This document shows, piece after piece, positions 1-5,770 of a DNA stretch of 7,020 bases. Origin of the DNA: an uncultured Panacagrimonas sp. (GTDB lineage Bacteria > Pseudomonadota > Gammaproteobacteria > Nevskiales > Nevskiaceae); NCBI GenBank assembly GCA_946481265.1, contig CAMLNE010000232.1, positions 1 to 7,020 on the forward strand. Direction: 5' to 3'. The notes beneath the pieces are model-generated. The model was not told the DNA's origin. It saw nothing but the letters and a program-made list of their open reading frames with translations, and did not search any database. Every line of letters starts with the position of its first letter. Within the stretch, counting starts at the first letter, position 1. Position numbers and translations under genes: made by a program.

Positions 1-593
1 CAGTTTTCCGGAGAACCCAGCACCATTCCGTGCTTGACCAGCAGCTTGCCCCAGACCGCTTCGTCGCCGCATGCCGACTTGACGACCATGCCGGCGCCCT
101 CGAACGCGGCCAGCAGGGCCCGGTCGTCGGTGCCGAGCACGATCTGCGCGCGGGTGGTCAGGCGCGCATGCAGCGGCGCGAGCAGACGGCCATTCATCAT
201 CACGCTCATCGGCACGATGCGCGCCGCCGGCTGCCGGGCGCGCAGCAGGCGCAGCGGTGCCACGCCGTTGAGCGTGCAGACCAGCGTGCAGGCCGCCGGC
301 ACCGGGTCGGGCAGGCTGCCGAGTACCGCCTCCAGATCGGGGAACTTCACGCCGATGACCAGCACCTGCACGTCCGCGAGATCGAGCGTCTCGAGCGTCT
401 CGAGCAGCGGCGGGCGCGGCGCCTCAAGCGGCGCACGGCCATCGGGAAGGTCGGTGCGCAGCTGGGTGATCGCCCCGAAGCGCGCCACGTCCTGCGGCCG
501 CGCGTACAGACGCAGCGGGCGTCCCGCCGCGGCCAGGTGCGTCCCCAGGATCGTGCCCACGGCCCCGGCACCGACGATCAGGATCGTTCCCAT
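1..593 (-). CDS. Ketopantoate reductase family protein (PanE/ApbA fold), partial at the C-terminus
   Basis: The minus frame from the ATG at 593 runs open to the window edge and gives 197 residues; the family is usually about 300. The N-terminus (MGTILIVGAGAVGTILGTHL) is a Rossmann beta-alpha-beta unit with the nucleotide-binding motif GAGAVG at residues 8-13. Downstream are the family landmarks: a lysine after a hydrophobic strand (VIGVK, K83), an Asn-Gly pair (N109-G110), and WGKLLVK at 181-187, where K183 aligns with the catalytic lysine of E. coli PanE (K176). Known members reduce 2-dehydropantoate to pantoate with NADPH in the cytoplasm, for coenzyme A synthesis. Two positions argue against assuming that substrate: the asparagines four and eight residues after the catalytic lysine in E. 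coli PanE (N180, N184) are K187 and V191 here. The family call is firm and the exact substrate is open. The C-terminal domain lies outside the window. The gene is divergent from the cyclase gene, 23 bp away. Confidence 0.85.
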   Translation of the reverse strand, partial: MGTILIVGAGAVGTILGTHLAAAGRPLRLYARPQDVARFGAITQLRTDLPDGRAPLEAPRPPLLETLETLDLADVQVLVIGVKFPDLEAVLGSLPDPVPAACTLVCTLNGVAPLRLLRARQPAARIVPMSVMMNGRLLAPLHARLTTRAQIVLGTDDRALLAAFEGAGMVVKSACGDEAVWGKLLVKHGMVLGSPEN

Positions 594-605
594 GGTTCGC
601 GTCTT

Positions 606-621
606 ATCATGCCGGCATGAT
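606..621. promoter_or_regulatory. Perfect 16-bp palindrome over the cyclase start codon, with overlapping divergent -10-like elements
   Basis: ATCATGCCGGCATGAT is a perfect inverted repeat centred between 613 and 614, and it contains the ATG of the cyclase gene (617-619). The only AT-rich patch of the divergent gap overlaps its left arm. TATCAT (605-610) matches five of six bases of the sigma-70 -10 consensus for the plus strand. GATAAG (read on the minus strand, 603-608) matches four of six for the reductase gene. I find no convincing -35 hexamer for either, and no Shine-Dalgarno before the cyclase ATG. The palindrome could be a repressor operator or an RNA hairpin hiding the start. That function is inferred; only the symmetry and position are seen. 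Confidence 0.45.
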
Positions 622-3600
622 CGCCTGCTCCCGTTGCGCGGCCGACAATCCGGAAGGGTCGCGCTTCTGCAACCAGTGCGGAACGCGCCTGGACGGGGCC
701 GCGACGCCGCCTGTGGAACGAGCCGGCTACACGCCGCGGCACCTGGTGGAGCGCGTGCTCAGGGACCGCTCCGCGATGATCGGCGAGCGCAAGCGCGTCA
801 CCGTGCTGTTCGCCGACATCAAGGGCTCGACGCGGCTGGCCGAGCAGGCCGGCGCCGAGGCCTGGCACGGCATCCTGGACCGCTTCTTCGGGCTGCTGGC
901 GCTCGCGGTGCATCGGTACGAGGGCACCATCAACCAGTACACGGGTGACGGCGTGATGGCGCTGTTCGGTGCACCGGTCGCGCACGAGGACCACGCGCAG
1001 CGCGCCTGTCACGCGGCGCTGGAGATGCAGGCGACGGTGCGCGAGTTCGCCGATGTCCTGCGCCTGGAGCACGGCTTGAATCTCACCCTGCGCGTAGGCC
1101 TGAACACCGGCGAAGTGGTGGTCGGCCGCATCGGCGACGACCTGCGCATGGACTACACCGCGCAGGGGGCGACGGTGAACCTGGCGGCACGCATGGAGCA
1201 GATCTGCGAACCCGGGCAGATCTACCTGTCGCGCGCCACCGCCGTGCAGGTGGACGGCGCCTTTGCGCTGCGCAGCCTGGGCGCCACGCGCGTGAGCGGC
1301 CTGGACCGGGCGGTGGAGGTGTTCGCCCTGGAGGGCCGTGCCGAGCAGGGATCGCGCCTGGCGCGGCGCCTGGCCGGCGGCGCCTCGCCATTCTTCGGCC
1401 GCGCGCAGGAGCTGGCACGCCTGCAGACCTGCCTGGCGCAGGCGGCCAGTGCAGGCGGCCGCGTGGTGGCGGTCACCGGCGCGGCGGGCATCGGCAAATC
1501 GCGCCTGTTCCACGAGTTCCTGGCCGCGGTCGCGGAGCGCGGCGTGCGCGTGCACCGCGCCGCCGCCTCGCCCTATGCACCACACGAGCCGATGGCGGCG
1601 CCGCGCGCGCTCTATCTGTCGCGTATCGGCTGCGAGGTGGGCGGCGACACCCAGCGGATTCGCGACTGCATCCAGGCCGATCTGCCCGAGGCCCTGCGCA
1701 GCCGGCCGGGCGCGCTCGCCTTCGCCATGGAATTCGCCGGCGTCGGCCGGCCCGGCGAACTCAACGAGACGCTGGCGGCGAGCCTGCGCGACTCGATGAT
1801 GCAGCTGCTCGCGCAATACCTGCCACGCGCCGACCAGCCGCAGGTCCTGCTGTTCGAGGATCTGCAGCATCTCGACGACCTGACCCTGGATTTCGTGCGC
1901 CAACTCGTCGCCGGGGTGGCGGGCACATCGACCCTGCTGCTGCTGAGCTGGCGCGGCGATGCCGCGCCGGATCCGGTGCCGCCGGTGCACGAGACCCTCG
2001 AGCTGGGCGCGCTCGATGCACAGGCGCTGCAGCGCCTGGCCAGTGCGGCACTGGGGACGGACGCCTCGGTGCGCGAACTGGGTGCCCGAATCGCCGCGCG
2101 CAGCGGCGGCAATCCCTTCTACGTCGAAGAGGCGGTGACCGCGCTGGCCGAGACCGGTGCGCTGGCCGGCGCCGCCGGCGCCTGGCGCCTGCCGCGACCC
2201 GTCGACCAGCTGCCGATCCCGGATTCGGTGCACGCGCTCATCGCCGCGCGCATCGACCGCCTGGCGGAACCGGACAAGGCCTGGCTGCAGGCGGCCTCGG
2301 TGATCGGCGAGGTCTTCGATCCGACCCTGCTGGTCGCCGTGAATCCGCGCGGCGGTGACCCGCTCGCGTCGCTCGATGCGCTGGAGCAGGCCGGCTTCCT
2401 GCAGCGCGCAGGCGGTGTGCGCAGGTTCGCCCAGGCGCTGCTGCGCGAGGTCGCCTACGGGGCACAGCTCGAGTCCAGCCGCATGCGGCGGCATGCGCGG
2501 CTGGCCGCGGCGCTCGAGCGCCGCTGCGAGCACGACCCGGTGCAGGCCGCGGCGCGCGGCATCGCCGAGCACTGGGCGCTGGCCGGCGACTGGGAGCGCG
2601 CGGGCCAGTGGAACCTGCACGCGGCGCGCTGGTTCGCCACGCGTGACCCGCGCATCACCGCCGCGCAATACCAGCGGGCGCTGGTCCATCTCGACCGCGC
2701 CGCCTTCTCGCCGCAGGTGCGGCGCCTGCGCATCGCCGCGCGCGCCGGCCTGATCCGGCAGGCGCAGTTCACCCAGCTCGACGAGGCGTCGGTGAACCGC
2801 GCCTATGCCGAGGCGCGAGCCCTGGCCGACGAATGCGGCGATCCCCTGTGCGCCGCCGAGCTGTCGATCTCCTACGGCGCCGAGCAGCTGCAGCGCGGGC
2901 GCGCCGGGCTGGCCGCGCAACTGGTCGAGGCCGGCGTGCGCGAATGTCCCGCGCAGGCACGCGCCACCGTCGCCGCACGGTTCCGGCTGCCGATCCTGCT
3001 GTCCTTCGGCTCGATCGGGCGCCTGCGCGAGGGCATCGAATTCACCAACTGGGCCAGCGGCGGCGAGGCCTGGCTGAGCGGCCCGATCGATGCGGACAAC
3101 ACGCTGTCGCGCGCCTTCGTGTCGATCCAGCACGCCTGGGCCGGTGAGCTGGAACGCGGGCGCAGCGACCTCGACCTGGCCATCGGTATCGCCGAGCGCG
3201 ACGGCCGGATGGCGAGCTGGATGCACGGGCTGCGTGTCGAGATGGCCTGGTTTTCCGGAAACCTGGACGGGGTCCTGGAGCAGGCCGATCGCGCCGTGGA
3301 GCAGGCCGAGGCCATGGCCACGGACTATTTCCGTGCGCTCGCGCTGCGCGGTCGCGGCCAGGCGCTGATCCTGCTCGGCCGCCACCGCGAGGCGATCCGC
3401 ACGCTGCGCGAATCGCTGCCGATGACCAGCCCCGGTGCGGGCGGCTTCCAGTTCCGCGCCCACCACCGGGCGGTGCTCGCCGAGGCCCTGCTCGGTGCCG
3501 GGCAGGTCGACGAGGCGGCGCAGGAAGCGCAGGCGGCCGTGGCCAGCGCGCAGGCTTCCGGGGCCCGGCTGTGGGAGTTGCGTGCCTGGATTGCGCAACT

Positions 3601-3838
3601 CGCGCTGCCGGTCGGGGCGCTCGACGCCGAAGCCGCGCGCGCGGGTTTCGAGCGCGCCGGCGAGCTGGTGCGGACGATGGCCGCGCGCGGCGTCGAGCCG
3701 CGGCTGGACGAATGCGCCGCGCTGCGGCTGGAAGGGCGTGCCGAACGGGCGCGCGCACTGGAAAACGTGGAGCAGGGCTATGCGCGGATCGGTGCCGTCG
3801 GCCATGCCCGGCGGATCCGCGCGATGCTGTACGCGTAG
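617..3838 (+). CDS. Zinc-ribbon / class III nucleotide cyclase / STAND AAA-ATPase / TPR signalling protein
   Basis: The protein has 1073 residues, no signal peptide and no membrane segment, so it is probably cytoplasmic. Residues 4-21 form a zinc ribbon (C4-x2-C7-x10-C18-x2-C21). Residues about 57-240 are a class III adenylate/guanylate cyclase domain. Metal-binding aspartates are D67 (LFADIKGST) and D111 (YTGDGVMALFG), and the transition-state residues N188 and R192 are present in TVNLAARM. The base-selecting pair is Q107 and T181: the Thr is the class IIIb mark, but the usual Lys is Gln. An ATPase of STAND/AAA_16 type follows, with Walker A GAAGIGKS (288-295), Walker B VLLFEDLQHLD (410-420) and the GGNPFYVEE motif (497-505) leading into a winged-helix-like region to about 620. 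The rest, about 645-1073, is Ala/Leu/Arg-rich helical sequence of TPR character; there is no C-terminal HTH. Such proteins make cyclic nucleotide under control of an ATP-dependent switch, but the input signal is unknown. The ATG at 617 is chosen because the zinc ribbon begins at once. The TAG stop is the first unit of a heptamer array. Confidence 0.93.
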   Translation: MIACSRCAADNPEGSRFCNQCGTRLDGAATPPVERAGYTPRHLVERVLRDRSAMIGERKRVTVLFADIKGSTRLAEQAGAEAWHGILDRFFGLLALAVHRYEGTINQYTGDGVMALFGAPVAHEDHAQRACHAALEMQATVREFADVLRLEHGLNLTLRVGLNTGEVVVGRIGDDLRMDYTAQGATVNLAARMEQICEPGQIYLSRATAVQVDGAFALRSLGATRVSGLDRAVEVFALEGRAEQGSRLARRLAGGASPFFGRAQELARLQTCLAQAASAGGRVVAVTGAAGIGKSRLFHEFLAAVAERGVRVHRAAASPYAPHEPMAAPRALYLSRIGCEVGGDTQRIRDCIQADLPEALRSRPGALAFAMEFAGVGRPGELNETLAASLRDSMMQLLAQYLPRADQPQVLLFEDLQHLDDLTLDFVRQLVAGVAGTSTLLLLSWRGDAAPDPVPPVHETLELGALDAQALQRLASAALGTDASVRELGARIAARSGGNPFYVEEAVTALAETGALAGAAGAWRLPRPVDQLPIPDSVHALIAARIDRLAEPDKAWLQAASVIGEVFDPTLLVAVNPRGGDPLASLDALEQAGFLQRAGGVRRFAQALLREVAYGAQLESSRMRRHARLAAALERRCEHDPVQAAARGIAEHWALAGDWERAGQWNLHAARWFATRDPRITAAQYQRALVHLDRAAFSPQVRRLRIAARAGLIRQAQFTQLDEASVNRAYAEARALADECGDPLCAAELSISYGAEQLQRGRAGLAAQLVEAGVRECPAQARATVAARFRLPILLSFGSIGRLREGIEFTNWASGGEAWLSGPIDADNTLSRAFVSIQHAWAGELERGRSDLDLAIGIAERDGRMASWMHGLRVEMAWFSGNLDGVLEQADRAVEQAEAMATDYFRALALRGRGQALILLGRHREAIRTLRESLPMTSPGAGGFQFRAHHRAVLAEALLGAGQVDEAAQEAQAAVASAQASGARLWELRAWIAQLALPVGALDAEAARAGFERAGELVRTMAARGVEPRLDECAALRLEGRAERARALENVEQGYARIGAVGHARRIRAMLYA

Positions 3839-3921
3839 CCAGTAGCCAGTAGCCAGTAGCCAGTAGCCAGTAGCCAGTAGCCAAGTAGCCAGTAGCCAAG
3901 TAGCCAGTAGCCAGTAGGCGG
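3836..3921. repeat. Heptanucleotide tandem array (TAGCCAG)n in the convergent intergenic gap
   Basis: Eleven consecutive units run from 3836 to 3914: nine exact TAGCCAG heptamers plus two 8-bp TAGCCAAG variants at 3878-3885 and 3893-3900. A degenerate unit, TAGGCGG, follows at 3915-3921. The first unit contains the stop codon of the cyclase gene. Because seven is not a multiple of three, the array places TAG in all three plus frames, while all three minus frames stay open. It has no internal dyad, so it is not a hairpin terminator. Near-perfect units suggest recent slippage or expansion. No second copy occurs in the window. Confidence 0.95.
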
Positions 3922-3934
3922 CGACCGCGGCTCC

Positions 3935-4744
3935 TCAGCGCTGCATCTGCTCCAGGATCTGCGCCACGCGTTCGCCGAGGAACTTGTTGGCGGCCTTCTC
4001 CAGCGCGCGCGAGACCTCGGCCTCGACGGCCATCATCGCCAGCGGGCGCAGGCGCCAGATGATGTCGGCCAGCTGCGGCACGTCCTGCGGCGGCGGAAGC
4101 TGGCCTTCGCCGTAGTGGTCGAGCAGCCGCGCGATGAGCCGCACCATCTCGTCGGCCACGTGCTGCACGTTGGCGCGCAGGCCTTCGATCACCTTGAGCA
4201 GATCCTCCAGCGGCATCCCCGCCCTGGCCAGCTCGGCGCCGGCGTTGAGCATCTTCGGGCTCGGCGCGCGGTAGCGCGTGCCATCGGGTTCGAGCAGGCC
4301 CAGCTCGATCACCTTGGCCAGGGTGCGCGGGTTGAACACGACGCCGAACATCTTGAGCAGCTCGGGCAGCGTGAAATACCGCGGCTGTTCGTCCGACCAG
4401 GGACTGGCGATGGCGCGTTCCAGGCCGACGATCTGGCGCAGGTCGTGCCCACGTTCCAGGGCGTCGAGCAGCTCGGCGATGTTGCCCAGGGTGTAGCCCC
4501 GGGACAGCAGGCTGCCGATCAGGCGCAGGCGCGCCAGGTGATCGCGTGAATACCAGCCGATGCGGCCGCGCTTGACCGGCGGCGGCAGCAGGCCGCGGTC
4601 CTGGTAGGCGCGCACGTTGCGGACGGTGCTGCTGGCCTCGCGGGCGAGTTCGTCGATGGTGTACTCGACACGATCGCCATCTGCAGCGGTCTTGCGCGAA
4701 GCGGGGGGGCGTCGCGCAGCGACGTTCGGGTTCCGGGGGGCCAT
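3935..4744 (-). CDS. MerR-family transcriptional regulator
   Basis: The protein has 269 residues. Residues about 27-100 are a MerR-type winged helix-turn-helix: EYTIDELAREA, then VRNVRAYQDRGLLPPP, RIGWYSRDHLARLRLI and a final helix RGYTLGNIAELLDALERG. The N-terminal 25 residues are a basic, probably disordered extension. The remaining 165 or so residues form a helical effector region with no cysteine cluster, which argues against a metal sensor of the classic MerR/CueR type. Residues from about 115 on (RYFTLPELLKMFG, then LAKVIELGLL) resemble a second, HTH-like segment. Family members bind dyads in promoters with long spacers and activate by twisting the DNA. The ATG at 4744 is the only start codon near the domain; the frame stays open for hundreds of bases upstream by chance, and no good ribosome site precedes it. 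It is divergent from the LolA-like/exporter pair, which it may control, and convergent with the cyclase gene. Confidence 0.88.
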   Translation of the reverse strand: MAPRNPNVAARRPPASRKTAADGDRVEYTIDELAREASSTVRNVRAYQDRGLLPPPVKRGRIGWYSRDHLARLRLIGSLLSRGYTLGNIAELLDALERGHDLRQIVGLERAIASPWSDEQPRYFTLPELLKMFGVVFNPRTLAKVIELGLLEPDGTRYRAPSPKMLNAGAELARAGMPLEDLLKVIEGLRANVQHVADEMVRLIARLLDHYGEGQLPPPQDVPQLADIIWRLRPLAMMAVEAEVSRALEKAANKFLGERVAQILEQMQR

Positions 4745-4752
4745 GGCCGGCG

Positions 4753-4782
4753 AATGTAAGCGCTCGCCCTGCCACGCACCAA
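4753..4782 (-). promoter_or_regulatory. Possible promoter of the MerR gene
   Basis: Read on the minus strand, TTGGTG (4782-4777) and TACATT (4758-4753) are separated by 18 bp. They match three of six and four of six bases of the sigma-70 hexamers. A start 6-8 bases downstream would fall almost on the MerR ATG at 4744, implying a leaderless or near-leaderless mRNA, which would fit the lack of a Shine-Dalgarno. The matches are weak. Confidence 0.25.
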
Positions 4783-4879
4783 GCCGATCGCTTCCGGAGG
4801 ACCTGCCCAGGCTTCGCGCCGCGGACGTGCGGGCCTCCTTGCAACGGCTAAGCTTGGCGCAGGGAACGCATCTGCACCC

Positions 4880-4885
4880 GGGGGA
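4880..4885 (+). promoter_or_regulatory. Ribosome binding site of the LolA-like gene
   Basis: GGGGGA ends seven bases before the ATG at 4893. It selects that ATG over the in-frame ATG at 4905 and over the chance upstream frame that begins at 4617. Confidence 0.6.
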
Positions 4886-4892
4886 CCTCCAC

Positions 4893-5681
4893 ATGCGGAC
4901 CATCATGGCGTTGTGCCTGGCATTGGCTGCCGCCGAAGCCGCTGGCGCCGCGCGGGCCGCGGACTCGGTGGAGCGCATCACCGCCTGCATGAAGGCCAAC
5001 GTCCCCGAAACCCTGCAGGTCCGGGAGTTCGAACTCACCTCCACCGACCGCACCGGCGGCACCCGTACGCTGGTCGGCAGGCTGCATGCGCGCCTGGAGA
5101 AGGGAAGACTCAACGCGATGATGCGCATCGTGGCGCCCGCCGACATGCGCGATGCCGCGTACCTGGTGCGCGAGGCCTCCGACCCCGGCAAGGAAGAGGA
5201 GATGTACGTGTACCTGCCGGCCCTGCAGAAGGTGCGCCGCATCACCGGCGCCATGAAGGACAGCTCGCTGTTCGGCACCGATCTGTCGTACTCGGACGTC
5301 AAGCAGATCGCCTACGCCTTGTCCGGCGAGACGCTCCGGCTCGAGGGTAGCGAGAAGCTCGAGAATCGTGACACCTGGAGGCTGTCGATGGCGGCGGATC
5401 CTTCCTCCGGCGCGCGTTTCGACCAGGTCCATGCCTGGATCGACCGCAAGAGCTGCATGGTGCTCAAGGCCGAATTCCGGCAGGGCGGCGCGGTGCGCAA
5501 GCGCTTCACCAGCGGGGCCGAGCACCTCGCGCGGTCCGGCTCCTACTGGTACATCAAGCACGGCCGCATCGAGGACCTGCAGGAAGGGACGCATACCGAA
5601 CTCCGGATCACCGACCTGCTCAGCGGCAAGGATCTGGCCGACCGCCTGTTCAATCCCCGCGCGTTCTACCTGGGCAACTGA
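4893..5681 (+). CDS. Periplasmic outer membrane lipoprotein-sorting (LolA-like) protein
   Basis: The protein has 262 residues and starts with a short signal peptide (MRTIMALCLALAAA...), probably cut after ARA at residue 22, so it should be periplasmic; a glutamate at residue 15 makes the hydrophobic core imperfect. There is no lipobox cysteine. The mature part has the signature of the LolA-like family (half beta-barrel holding a lipid or lipid anchor): ELTSTDRTGGTRTLVGRL, then MYVYLPALQKVRRITG followed by SSLFGTDLSYSDV at about residues 120-135, then WRLSMAADP and a C-terminal ELRITDLLSGKDLADRLFNPRAFYLGN. The length is normal for the group. True LolA carries lipoproteins from LolCDE to LolB; members such as this are usually encoded beside RND/MMPL exporters and are thought to accept a hydrophobic substrate from them. 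The exporter gene follows on the same strand about 90-100 bp downstream, consistent with one operon. The cargo is unknown. Confidence 0.88.
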   Translation: MRTIMALCLALAAAEAAGAARAADSVERITACMKANVPETLQVREFELTSTDRTGGTRTLVGRLHARLEKGRLNAMMRIVAPADMRDAAYLVREASDPGKEEEMYVYLPALQKVRRITGAMKDSSLFGTDLSYSDVKQIAYALSGETLRLEGSEKLENRDTWRLSMAADPSSGARFDQVHAWIDRKSCMVLKAEFRQGGAVRKRFTSGAEHLARSGSYWYIKHGRIEDLQEGTHTELRITDLLSGKDLADRLFNPRAFYLGN

Positions 5682-5770
5682 GCGTCCGTGAACCGTCGCC
5701 CGCCGGCCGCATCCGCAGCCACCTTCCCGCAGCGCTGCCCGCCGGACTTACGGGCCGCCCGCGGCGATCC
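5682..5770 (+). other. Short intergenic spacer within the LolA-like/exporter operon
   Basis: The spacer is GC-rich and has no terminator: there is no hairpin followed by a T run. A 10-bp palindrome, GCAGCGCTGC, lies at 5729-5738. A 32-codon frame opens at the GTG at 5688 and ends with TGA at 5784-5786, overlapping a candidate exporter start, but it lacks any ribosome site and looks accidental. Confidence 0.5.

Larger units (their letters stand above)
4745..4892. other. Divergent intergenic region between the MerR gene and the LolA-like gene
   Basis: This 148-bp stretch should hold the promoters of both divergent transcripts. For the plus strand I find no convincing sigma-70 promoter. A near-perfect 12-bp palindrome, GCTAAGCTTGGC, lies at 4847-4858 (one T-G mismatch pair). 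It is the only AT-containing dyad here and a weak candidate operator. Short GC-rich complementary segments such as CCTG-CC-CAGG (4802-4811) also occur but are expected at this composition. Confidence 0.4.

Noticed and set aside
34..948. Long plus-strand frames over the reductase gene
   Set aside because: They are Arg/Ser/Ala-rich shadows. The minus frame has the GAGAVG Rossmann motif and family residues.
578..3805. A 1075-codon open frame on the minus strand opposite the cyclase gene
   Set aside because: Its product is a low-complexity Arg/Gln/Ala/His-rich sequence without domains, typical of the antisense of a high-GC gene. The plus strand has clear motifs.
3836..3921. The array as a CRISPR array or as an intrinsic terminator
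   Set aside because: Units are 7-8 bp with no spacers, and the unit has no dyad symmetry or T run.
4795..4838. Complementary GGAGG and CCTCC segments upstream of the LolA-like gene as a riboswitch or attenuator
   Set aside because: The pairing is interrupted by a five-base bulge and such GC-rich pairings are common at this composition; no conserved motif is recognised.
3042..4844. A 600-codon minus-strand frame through the heptamer array
   Set aside because: It overlaps both the cyclase and MerR genes in other frames. It stays open because GC-rich antisense and the array lack stops, and the product has no domain.
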